NCBI GenBank assembly: GCA_964384915.1
Contig: CAYLMA010000050.1
Location: 1 to 15,473 of the forward strand
DNA length: 15,473 nt
Source: Sulfurimicrobium sp964384915
GTDB taxonomy: Bacteria; Pseudomonadota; Gammaproteobacteria; Burkholderiales; Sulfuricellaceae
Direction of reading: 5' to 3'
Under the pieces are notes generated by a model that worked only from the letters and a program-made list of their open reading frames with translations, ran no database searches and was not told the DNA's origin. A program made the translations under genes and the position numbers. This document shows, piece by piece, positions 1 through 12,794 of the stretch (its first letter is position 1; every line of letters starts with the position of its first letter).

Positions 1-65
1 GCTTCGCGATTCGCGAAGGCGGCCGTACCGTCGGCGCCGGTGTTGTGGCCAAAGTGATCGAGTAA
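1..65 (+). CDS. tuf: Elongation factor Tu, 3' end (partial)
   Basis: The window opens inside this gene. The last 20 codons read in the frame starting at base 3 and end at TAA 63-65. The C-terminus, REGGRTVGAGVVAKVIE, is the near-invariant end of bacterial EF-Tu, part of the C-terminal beta-barrel (domain III). EF-Tu is the cytoplasmic GTPase that delivers aminoacyl-tRNA to the ribosome. Its position just before tRNA-Trp and secE matches the 'tufB' locus of proteobacteria. A second tuf begins at 15420. Only the tail is visible, so nothing can be said about the GTPase domain. Confidence 0.97.
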   Translation, partial: FAIREGGRTVGAGVVAKVIE

Positions 66-70
66 AAATT

Positions 71-97
71 ACGGGAATGGGTGACGGGTAATGGGTG
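71..97 (+). repeat. Degenerate G-rich tandem repeat after tuf
   Basis: ACGGGAATGGGTG (71-83) is followed directly by ACGGGTAATGGGTG (84-97), two near-identical 13/14-base units. Each unit can also be read as two heptamer-like steps (ACGGG-A/T-A, then ATGGGTG). Parts recur as reverse complements downstream: CCCATTA at 104-110 and CCATTACC at 127-134. The spacer is therefore a cluster of direct and inverted copies of one short word. No function is evident from the sequence. Confidence 0.7.
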
Positions 98-115
98 AAA
101 ATGCCCATTAGCCCG
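85..115 (+). terminator. Hairpin after tuf, possible weak terminator or processing structure
   Basis: TAATGGG (89-95) pairs with CCCATTA (104-110). With G111 bulged, CGGG (85-88) pairs with CCCG (112-115), giving 11 bp. No T-run follows, so this is not a standard intrinsic terminator. GGTAATGG (87-94) can instead pair with CCATTACC (127-134), so two folds compete. It could slow polymerase, protect the tuf mRNA 3' end, or mark cleavage ahead of the tRNA. The pairing is seen directly; the role is inference. Confidence 0.4.
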
Positions 116-139
116 CCGCCAATTATCCATTACCAGAAT

Positions 140-215
140 AGGCCAGTAGCTCAATTGGCAGAGTATCGGTCTCCAAAACCGAGGGTTGGGGGTTCGAGGC
201 CCTCCTGGCCTGCCA
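140..215 (+). tRNA. trpT: tRNA-Trp (anticodon CCA)
   Basis: A full 76-base tRNA with encoded CCA. Acceptor stem AGGCCAG (140-146) pairs with CTGGCCT (205-211), followed by discriminator G212 and CCA 213-215. The anticodon stem TCGGT (166-170) pairs with ACCGA (178-182) around loop CTCCAAA, with anticodon CCA at 173-175, which reads UGG. The T-arm runs 188-204 with TTCGAGG as its loop (one G-T pair in the stem). The placement between tuf and secE is the conserved proteobacterial arrangement. It is probably cut from a tuf-trpT-secE transcript, since no clear promoter is seen in the upstream spacer. Confidence 0.97.
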
Positions 216-225
216 TTCACAGCCG

Positions 226-257
226 GCAATGCGGGTGTGGTAAACGTTCCGCTTTGC
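226..257 (+). other. Hairpin between tRNA-Trp and secE
   Basis: GCAATGCGG (226-234) pairs with CCGCTTTGC (249-257) apart from one T-T mismatch, around a 14-base loop. It begins 11 bases after the tRNA CCA end and finishes 19 bases before the secE start. No T-run follows. It may shape processing of the tRNA 3' trailer or secE translation; both are guesses. Confidence 0.4.
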
Positions 258-276
258 AGTGGCAAATTAAATACAC

Positions 277-630
277 ATGACAACAACAGACAAGATGAAG
301 TTGGGCCTGGCGTTTCTGCTGCTGATGGCAGGGGTGGCCGGCTTTTATTATTTGGGTAATCAGGCCACTGTCATCCGGGTGCTTGTGGTGTTGGCGGGCG
401 TTGCCGCTGCGGCGGGTGTTGCCTGGATGTCGCTGCCTGGCAAGCAGTTTCTTGCTTTCAGCAAGGAATCCGTGGCGGAGACGCGCAAAGTGGTTTGGCC
501 GACCCGCAAGGAAACAATGCAGACAACGGGTGTGGTATTCCTGTTGGTGGTGGTGGTTGCCTTGTTTCTATGGGTGGTGGATGCGAGCCTGATGTGGTTG
601 GTGCAGTTGCTGATGGGTCAGGGGGCTTAA
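277..630 (+). CDS. secE: Preprotein translocase subunit SecE
   Basis: SecE is an inner-membrane subunit that clamps SecY in the SecYEG channel for protein export. The 117-residue product has three hydrophobic helices at about 8-27, 32-51 and 84-110, as in the long proteobacterial form. Before TM3 lies the conserved amphipathic cytoplasmic segment ETRKVVWPTRKET (residues 68-80), the family signature. The start is uncertain: an in-frame TAA at 268-270 makes ATG 277 the earliest ATG, but no Shine-Dalgarno is visible before it or before the alternative ATG 295. ATG 277 is preferred because it leaves a short hydrophilic N-terminus before TM1. The stop overlaps the nusG start by one base, so translation is probably coupled. 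Confidence 0.95.
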   Translation: MTTTDKMKLGLAFLLLMAGVAGFYYLGNQATVIRVLVVLAGVAAAAGVAWMSLPGKQFLAFSKESVAETRKVVWPTRKETMQTTGVVFLLVVVVALFLWVVDASLMWLVQLLMGQGA

Positions 631-1163
631 TGTCGAAACGCTGGTATGTGATACACGCCTACTCGGGTTTCGAGAAGAGTGTGCAACGCGCATTGCTGGA
701 GCGCATCGAGCGCGCCGGCATGCAGGAAAAGTTTGGCGAGATTCTCGTGCCGTTGGAAGAGGTGGTCGAGATGAAAGGTGGGCAAAAATCCATCAGCGAA
801 CGCAAATTCTTTCCGGGCTATGTTCTGGCTCAAATGGAAATGACAGATGAAACTTGGCATTTGGTCAAGAGCACGCCCAAGGTGACCGGATTTGTGGGTG
901 GCAGCGGAAATAAGCCAACCCCGATCACAGACAAAGAAGTTGAAGCCATTCTGAAACAGATTCAGGAGGGTGTGGAGAAGCCGAAACCCAAGGTGCTGTT
1001 TGAGGTGGGCGAGTCGGTTCGCGTGACGGAAGGTCCGTTCAATGATTTCCATGGCAATGTTGAAGAAGTGAATTACGACAAAAACAAGTTGCGTGTGTCT
1101 GTACTGATTTTCGGACGTTCCACGCCGGTCGAGCTTGACTTCGGGCAGGTCGAAAAAGCATAG
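630..1163 (+). CDS. nusG: Transcription termination/antitermination protein NusG
   Basis: NusG binds elongating RNA polymerase through its N-terminal NGN domain and contacts Rho or ribosomal protein S10 through its C-terminal KOW domain, setting pausing, termination and transcription-translation coupling. The 177-residue product shows the NGN domain at about 4-110 (KRWYVIHAYSGFE start; ERKFFPGYVL at 57-66) and the KOW domain at about 124-177 (GESVRVTEGPFNDFHGNV). The ATG at 630 shares its A with the secE stop (TAATG) and has a G-rich Shine-Dalgarno-like run at 621-625. In-frame codons extend upstream to 495, but they lie inside secE and do not resemble NusG. Confidence 0.98.
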   Translation: MSKRWYVIHAYSGFEKSVQRALLERIERAGMQEKFGEILVPLEEVVEMKGGQKSISERKFFPGYVLAQMEMTDETWHLVKSTPKVTGFVGGSGNKPTPITDKEVEAILKQIQEGVEKPKPKVLFEVGESVRVTEGPFNDFHGNVEEVNYDKNKLRVSVLIFGRSTPVELDFGQVEKA

Positions 1164-1192
1164 GCAAGCAATTCGGGGCGCGGGGCTCCGGG

Positions 1193-1219
1193 TTGTTTCA
1201 AAGGGCGTACTTGTAAAAT
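1193..1219 (+). promoter_or_regulatory. Possible rplK promoter
   Basis: TTGTTT (1193-1198) and TAAAAT (1214-1219) form a weak sigma70-like pair with a short 15-base spacer. A promoter is expected here because proteobacterial rplKA usually has its own promoter in the nusG-rplK gap. The -10 box is good, the -35 and spacing are not. Transcription would start near 1226, leaving about 105 bases of leader. Confidence 0.35.
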
Positions 1220-1251
1220 GAGTATGCAAAATACGGGAAGGCTGACAGCTT

Positions 1252-1290
1252 CGGATGCGGGATCGTGCGCATCGGAAATCCCCGGTTTCC
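1252..1290 (+). promoter_or_regulatory. Structured rplK leader, candidate L1 feedback site
   Basis: Two adjacent hairpins fold from the leader: GATGCG (1254-1259) with CGCATC (1268-1273), and GGAAA (1274-1278) with TTTCC (1286-1290). In many bacteria L1 represses rplKA translation by binding an rplK leader structure that mimics its 23S rRNA site. The location is right and the region is structured, but I could not match the L1 binding consensus by eye, so the assignment is inference from position. Confidence 0.4.
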
Positions 1291-1331
1291 AGTCTGTTGG
1301 CCGCTATACCCATACATAAGGAGTAGTTGAA

Positions 1332-1766
1332 GTGGCAAAGAAAATCATAGGCTACATCAAGCTGCAGGTTCCGGCCGGCAAGGCCAACCCCAGCCCCCCC
1401 ATTGGCCCTGCTCTGGGTCAGCGCGGCTTGAATATCATGGAATTCTGCAAGGCATTCAACGCAGCAACACAGGGCGTAGAAGTCGGCCTGCCAATTCCAG
1501 TGGTGATTACCGCCTACGCGGACAAGAGCTTCACCTTCATTATGAAGACGCCGCCTGCAACCGTGCTGATCAAGAAAGCATCCGGTGTGCAAAAAGGCAG
1601 TCCGCGCCCCCATACCGACAAGGTTGGCAAGCTGACCCGTGCCCAGGCGGAAGAAATCGCCAAGACAAAAATGCCTGACCTGACCGCGTCCGATATGGAT
1701 GCCGCAGTTCGAACCATTGCTGGCAGTGCGCGCAGCATGGGTATTGAAGTTGAAGGGGTGGTGTGA
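1332..1766 (+). CDS. rplK: 50S ribosomal protein L11
   Basis: L11 forms the base of the GTPase-associated stalk with 23S rRNA, contacts elongation factors, and is needed for RelA activation by stalled ribosomes. The product is 144 residues (E. coli 142). The N-terminal domain carries the proline-rich segment PAGKANPSPPIGPALGQRG (14-32), the thiostrepton/factor-facing region. The C-terminal rRNA-binding domain covers about 75-144. Lys3 and Lys40 match the positions methylated by PrmA in E. coli. The GTG start at 1332 is chosen because AAGGAG lies at 1318-1323, eight bases upstream, and MAKK is the family N-terminus. One base separates its stop from rplA. Confidence 0.98.
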   Translation: MAKKIIGYIKLQVPAGKANPSPPIGPALGQRGLNIMEFCKAFNAATQGVEVGLPIPVVITAYADKSFTFIMKTPPATVLIKKASGVQKGSPRPHTDKVGKLTRAQAEEIAKTKMPDLTASDMDAAVRTIAGSARSMGIEVEGVV

Positions 1767-1767
1767 C

Positions 1768-2463
1768 ATGGCAAAATTATCGAAAAGATTGAAAGCAATC
1801 AAGGCTTCCGTGGATCGTACCAAGCTTTATCCATTGGCCGATGCCTTGACCATGGTTAAGAAAAACGCTACTGCAAAATTCGACGAGTCTGTCGATGTCG
1901 CTGTAAATCTGGGTATCGATGCGCGTAAATCCGATCAGTTGGTGCGTGGGTCGGTTGTGCTGCCGCGTGGAACGGGCAAAAGCGTTCGCGTTGCCGTATT
2001 TGCGCAAGGCGAAAATGCCAAGATTGCCCTGGAGGCAGGTGCAGACATCGTCGGTTTTGAAGATCTGGCGGCAGATGTCAAAGCGGGCAAGATGGACTTT
2101 GACGTCGTAATTGCGACGCCTGATGCCATGCGTGTGGTTGGTGCGCTGGGCCAGATTCTCGGTCCGCGCGGCTTGATGCCGAACCCGAAAGTCGGAACGG
2201 TGACGCCCAATGTTGCAGAAGCGGTTAAAAACGCCAAGGCAGGTCAGGTTCAGTACCGCACCGACAAGGGCGGCATCGTGCAATGCACAATCGGACGTGC
2301 TTCCTTTGGCGAAGATGCGCTCAAGGAAAATCTCTTGGCCCTGATTGATGCATTGAGCAAGGCTAAACCGGCTACTTCGAAAGGTGTTTACCTGAAGAGA
2401 ATAGCCGTCTCCAGCACGATGGGAACGGGTGTGCGCGTGGATCAATCCACGCTGACAGCTTAA
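1768..2463 (+). CDS. rplA: 50S ribosomal protein L1
   Basis: L1 forms the mobile stalk that guides deacylated tRNA from the E site, and in many bacteria it represses translation of its own operon. The product is 231 residues (E. coli 234). The two-domain fold is supported by the N-terminal MAKLSKRLKAI, the conserved domain II stretch LGQILGPRGLMPNPKVGTVT (about 127-146), and the C-terminal return to domain I (QYRTDKGGIVQCTIG and following). ATG 1768 starts one base after the rplK stop. AAGGGG at 1753-1757 inside the end of rplK can act as Shine-Dalgarno, implying coupling. In-frame codons upstream to 1699 lie inside rplK and are not part of L1. Confidence 0.98.
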   Translation: MAKLSKRLKAIKASVDRTKLYPLADALTMVKKNATAKFDESVDVAVNLGIDARKSDQLVRGSVVLPRGTGKSVRVAVFAQGENAKIALEAGADIVGFEDLAADVKAGKMDFDVVIATPDAMRVVGALGQILGPRGLMPNPKVGTVTPNVAEAVKNAKAGQVQYRTDKGGIVQCTIGRASFGEDALKENLLALIDALSKAKPATSKGVYLKRIAVSSTMGTGVRVDQSTLTA

Positions 2464-2473
2464 AAGATTTGGG

Positions 2474-2498
2474 GCGGCCGGCGCCTTTTGCCGGCTGC
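2474..2498 (+). other. GC-rich hairpin just after rplA
   Basis: GCGGCCGGC (2474-2482) pairs with GCCGGCTGC (2490-2498) over 9 bp, including one G-U pair, around a 7-base loop rich in T. It begins 11 bases after the rplA stop. The T-run lies in the loop and none follows the stem, so it is not an intrinsic terminator. It may stabilise the rplKA mRNA 3' end or belong to the rplJ leader fold. Confidence 0.55.
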
Positions 2499-2539
2499 AG
2501 TCCAAGACCGTGGGGACCATGATCTTGTGTCAAGGTTTA

Positions 2540-2625
2540 ATAGCCGGGCAGTATGCGGGCTCCCTACGCAGACGGTATACCCCCGAGATGGAATGCCAGG
2601 TAAAACTCTGAACGTAGAGCGGATC
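2540..2625 (+). promoter_or_regulatory. L10 leader (L10-L12 autoregulation site)
   Basis: The 277-base gap before rplJ holds a leader like the known ribosomal protein L10 leader, where the L10-L7/L12 complex binds and blocks rplJL translation. CTACG (2564-2568) pairs with CGTAG (2613-2617), and GCT (2559-2561) with AGC (2618-2620), leaving a CC bulge at 2562-2563. Inside, GGTAT (2574-2578) pairs with ATGCC (2593-2597), one pair being U-G. The phrase CTACGCAGACGGT (2564-2576) resembles what I recall as conserved in proteobacterial L10 leaders. The boundaries are approximate. No convincing promoter was found in this gap. Confidence 0.65.
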
Positions 2626-2740
2626 CCAAGGATGTTTTGCCGTAACAGGCATATAACACAGGAATTCTGATCAGGTAGCCGTAGGGTGGCATGTGCGTGT
2701 ATGCATTTGCTGTTTGTTGGCTTGATAAGAGGTAAGGCTC

Positions 2741-3232
2741 ATGAGTCTCAATCTGGATGATAAAAAAGCCGTAGTAGCCGAAGTTGCGGAACTGATTGCC
2801 AAGGCTCAGACCGTAGTGCTGGCTGAGTACAATGGCATCAAGGTGGGCGATCTGACCGTGCTGCGCAGCAAAGCCCGTGAAGCGGGTGTGTTTCTGCGCG
2901 TCGTAAAGAATACCCTTGTACGTCGTGCTGTCGCTGATACTCAGTTCGCTCCTTTGGCTGAGCAGATGACTGGTCCGCTGATTTATTGTGTTTCTGAGGA
3001 CCCAGTTTCTGCTGCCAAGGTGCTGAACGATTTTGCAAAGGGCAACGACAAGCTGGTGCTGAAGGCGGGCTCGTACGCAGGCAAGGTGCTGGACAAGGCG
3101 GGTGTGCAAGCGCTGGCGTCCATTCCGGGCCGCGAAGAGTTGCTGTCGAGGCTGCTGGGCATTATGCAGGCTCCTGTGTCCGGCTTTGCCGGTGCGATGG
3201 CTGCTCTGGCAAAACAGCGCGAAACCGCTTGA
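2741..3232 (+). CDS. rplJ: 50S ribosomal protein L10
   Basis: L10 anchors L7/L12 dimers to the ribosome: its N-terminal domain binds 23S rRNA and its C-terminal helix carries the dimers. The product is 163 residues (E. coli 165). MSLNLDDKKAVVAEVAELI and AEYNGIKVGDLTVLR are typical of the rRNA-binding domain, and the alanine-rich helical tail (about 130-163) is the L7/L12 platform. ATG 2741 has AGAGGT at 2728-2733. With L7/L12 it is expected to feed back on the structured leader upstream. rplL follows after 53 bases. Confidence 0.97.
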   Translation: MSLNLDDKKAVVAEVAELIAKAQTVVLAEYNGIKVGDLTVLRSKAREAGVFLRVVKNTLVRRAVADTQFAPLAEQMTGPLIYCVSEDPVSAAKVLNDFAKGNDKLVLKAGSYAGKVLDKAGVQALASIPGREELLSRLLGIMQAPVSGFAGAMAALAKQRETA

Positions 3233-3285
3233 TCCGCGAAGCCGCATTATATATTTGTCCAAAGATTTGAATTAGGAGTATTGAA

Positions 3286-3657
3286 ATGGCTGTTACTGCA
3301 GAAGACATTCTCGAAGCCGTAGGCGCGATGACTGTAATGGAACTGAATGACCTGGTTAAGGCTTTTGAAGTTAAGTTTGGCGTTTCTGCTGCTTCCATGG
3401 CGGTTGCGGCGCCGGGTGCTGGCGTTGCCGCCGCTGTTGAAGAGCAGACCGAATTCGACGTCATCCTCACCGGTGCCGGCGACAACAAGGTGAGCACCAT
3501 CAAGGTAGTGCGCACCATCACCGGTCTGGGCTTGAAAGAAGCTAAAGACCTGGTCGATGGCGCTCCGAAGGCTGTGAAAGAAGGCGTGTCCAAGGCTGAT
3601 GCTGATGCTATCGCCAAGCAGTTGATCGAAGCCGGCGCAACTTGCGAAGTCAAGTAA
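3286..3657 (+). CDS. rplL: 50S ribosomal protein L7/L12
   Basis: This is the multi-copy stalk protein that recruits and activates translational GTPases (EF-G, EF-Tu, IF2, RF3). The product is 123 residues (E. coli 121). It shows the helical dimerisation domain (about 1-33, with MTVMELNDLVKAFE), an Ala/Gly/Val-rich flexible hinge (about 34-53), and the compact C-terminal factor-binding domain (EFDVIL at 56-61; KVVRTITGLGLKEAKDLVD at 73-91). TAGGAG at 3273-3278 precedes ATG 3286 by seven bases. A strong terminator-like hairpin follows the stop after 23 bases. Confidence 0.98.
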   Translation: MAVTAEDILEAVGAMTVMELNDLVKAFEVKFGVSAASMAVAAPGAGVAAAVEEQTEFDVILTGAGDNKVSTIKVVRTITGLGLKEAKDLVDGAPKAVKEGVSKADADAIAKQLIEAGATCEVK

Positions 3658-3680
3658 TCGGTTGTTGAAGTATGGATTCA

Positions 3681-3709
3681 GGCTGGTGGGAAACCACCAG
3701 CCTTTTTCC
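3681..3709 (+). terminator. Intrinsic terminator/attenuator between rplL and rpoB
   Basis: GGCTGGTGG (3681-3689) and CCACCAGCC (3694-3702) form a perfect 9-bp stem capped by GAAA, followed at once by TTTTT (3703-3707). This is a textbook intrinsic terminator. Because rpoB and rpoC lie downstream without a clear promoter of their own, it probably works as a partial terminator, lowering rpoBC output relative to L7/L12, as the known attenuator does in the same E. coli gap. Confidence 0.88.
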
Positions 3710-3735
3710 GTTTATTTGTGCACCACCATAGAAGC

Positions 3736-3772
3736 TAGAAGAAACGATGATAGTGATGCCTCGTTTCTTCTA
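3736..3772 (+). other. 12-bp perfect inverted repeat ahead of rpoB
   Basis: TAGAAGAAACGA (3736-3747) is matched by TCGTTTCTTCTA (3761-3772) around a 13-base loop. It is A/T-rich with no T-run after it, so it is not a second terminator. E. coli has an RNase III cleavage stem in the same rplL-rpoB gap, and this duplex could play that part. It could also be a protein-binding palindrome. It ends 35 bases before the rpoB start. Confidence 0.6.
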
Positions 3773-3797
3773 TCCTCTGCTGCAGCAGGTACTCCAT

Positions 3798-3802
3798 GGA
3801 GA
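3798..3802 (+). promoter_or_regulatory. rpoB Shine-Dalgarno deciding the start
   Basis: GGAG (3798-3801, followed by A) lies six bases before ATG 3808. It supports that ATG over the in-frame ATG 3796, which has only a weak AGGT upstream and would add four residues not matching the usual RpoB N-terminus. Confidence 0.7.
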
Positions 3803-3807
3803 TCTCA

Positions 3808-7941
<4,134 letters not shown>

Positions 7942-7960
7942 TCAGCTGCCAGCAAACATT

Positions 7961-7995
7961 CGTCAGGACACGGCGGATTGCCGCCTGCCCTGACG
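7961..7995 (+). other. Bipartite hairpin in the rpoB-rpoC gap
   Basis: CGTCAGG (7961-7967) pairs with CCTGACG (7989-7995). Inside it, GGCGG (7972-7976) pairs with CCGCC (7981-7985) around the ATTG loop, with a small internal loop between the two stems. The nearest T-run (8011-8015) is 15 bases past the stem, so it is not a standard terminator. It may be a processing or stability structure separating rpoB and rpoC translation. Confidence 0.6.
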
Positions 7996-8031
7996 GAGTA
8001 TTTGAAATAATTTTTGTATTTATAGATTTAA

Positions 8032-8059
8032 GCTGACAGCTGATCGCTGATAGCAGAAA
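8032..8059 (+). repeat. Heptamer tandem repeat ahead of rpoC
   Basis: Four consecutive 7-base units read GCTGACA, GCTGATC, GCTGATA, GCAGAAA, sharing GCTGA with drift in the last unit. The next bases, GCC, begin as a fifth unit would. The array lies just before the rpoC Shine-Dalgarno (8069-8073). The same core GCTGACAGCT also occurs at 1241-1250 in the rplK leader and at 2452-2461 at the end of rplA, though those are single copies. No function is evident. Confidence 0.7.
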
Positions 8060-8078
8060 GCCAAAACCGGAGGTTTTC

Positions 8079-12274
<4,196 letters not shown>

Positions 12275-12278
<4 letters not shown>

Positions 12279-12303
12279 CAACGGGGTGTTAACTCAATAA
12301 AAT
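12275..12303 (+). promoter_or_regulatory. Sigma70-type promoter for the str block (rpsL-rpsG-fusA-tuf)
   Basis: A perfect TTGACA (12275-12280) and TAAAAT (12298-12303) are 17 bases apart, the optimal sigma70 layout. The -35 box overlaps the last base of the final rpoC sense codon and its TGA stop. Start of transcription is predicted near 12310, giving a leader of about 90 bases to rpsL. This is the best promoter match in the window and would give the S12/S7/EF-G/EF-Tu genes expression independent of rpoBC. Confidence 0.8.
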
Positions 12304-12353
12304 TCTCAGTCTTTTTACATCCGGGTAATTTCTCGGGCGCAGGATTGAATTCA

Positions 12354-12385
12354 GGGACGGCTCTGCCGTCCCGTCATTTTTATTT
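12354..12385 (+). terminator. Terminator-like hairpin in the rpsL leader
   Basis: GGGACGGC (12354-12361) pairs perfectly with GCCGTCCC (12365-12372) around a 3-base TCT loop. After GTCA comes TTTTTATTT (12377-12385). It ends rpoBC transcription plausibly, but it also lies downstream of the str promoter, so str transcripts must read through it. Its T-tract runs up to the rpsL Shine-Dalgarno AGGAA (12386-12390). The four-base gap before the T-run weakens it, which fits partial rather than full termination. Confidence 0.72.
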
Positions 12386-12398
12386 AGGAATTTAACGC

Positions 12399-12776
12399 AT
12401 GCCAACCATCAACCAATTAGTACGCAAGCCGCGCGCCCTGCAGAAAGAAAAAAGCAAGGTGCCCGCGTTGGAGAGCTGCCCGCAGCGTCGCGGTGTTTGC
12501 ACTCGTGTTTACACCACCACGCCAAAGAAGCCAAACTCCGCGCTGCGTAAGGTTGCCAAGGTGCGCCTGACAAATGGATTTGAGGTTATTAGCTATATCG
12601 GCGGCGAAGGCCACAACCTGCAAGAGCACTCGGTTGTGCTGATTCGTGGTGGTCGTGTGAAAGACTTGCCGGGTGTGCGTTACCACACTGTGCGCGGTAG
12701 CCTGGATACGGCTGGCGTGAAAGATCGTAAACAAAGCCGTTCCAAGTACGGTGCCAAGCGTCCTAAAGCCGCTTAA
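12399..12776 (+). CDS. rpsL: 30S ribosomal protein S12
   Basis: S12 lies at the decoding centre and affects codon-anticodon proofreading. The product is 125 residues (E. coli 124). The loop TTTPKKPNSALRKVAKVRL (39-57) keeps Lys43 and Lys44, and GGRVKDLPGVRYH (84-96) keeps Lys88 and Asp89, the residues where streptomycin-resistance changes and RimO methylthiolation occur in E. coli. Both look wild type. ATG 12399 follows AGGAA by eight bases. It is the first gene of the str block and is followed by rpsG after only 18 bases. Confidence 0.99.
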   Translation: MPTINQLVRKPRALQKEKSKVPALESCPQRRGVCTRVYTTTPKKPNSALRKVAKVRLTNGFEVISYIGGEGHNLQEHSVVLIRGGRVKDLPGVRYHTVRGSLDTAGVKDRKQSRSKYGAKRPKAA

Positions 12777-12794
12777 TTGATTGAGGTTTAGAAA

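Noticed and set aside
95..280. Small + strand open frame over the tuf-trpT-secE gap
   Set aside because: It runs straight through the tRNA gene and the repeat spacer; no Shine-Dalgarno or plausible product.
627..1823. Open frame on the - strand across nusG, the spacer and rplK (398 codons)
   Set aside because: It covers three real features in the opposite sense, including a structured leader, and its protein has no recognisable motif.
2474..2498. Hairpin after rplA as an intrinsic terminator
   Set aside because: The T-run is in the loop and the stem is followed by AGTCCAAG, so a Rho-independent stop is not supported.
2488..2670. Small + strand open frame in the rplJ leader (60 codons)
   Set aside because: It overlaps the L10 leader fold, has no good Shine-Dalgarno, and the peptide looks non-biological; a leader peptide is not supported.
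3796..3807. Upstream ATG for rpoB
   Set aside because: It adds MEIS to a protein whose family starts at M-x-YS-x-TEKKRIRK. The better Shine-Dalgarno (GGAG 3798-3801) serves ATG 3808 and would overlap the earlier start.
8002..8028. Possible rpoC promoter (TTGAAA with TATAGA or TAGATT)
   Set aside because: Spacing is 13 or 15 bases, too short, and the region is simply A/T-rich. It cannot be excluded but is not good enough to list.
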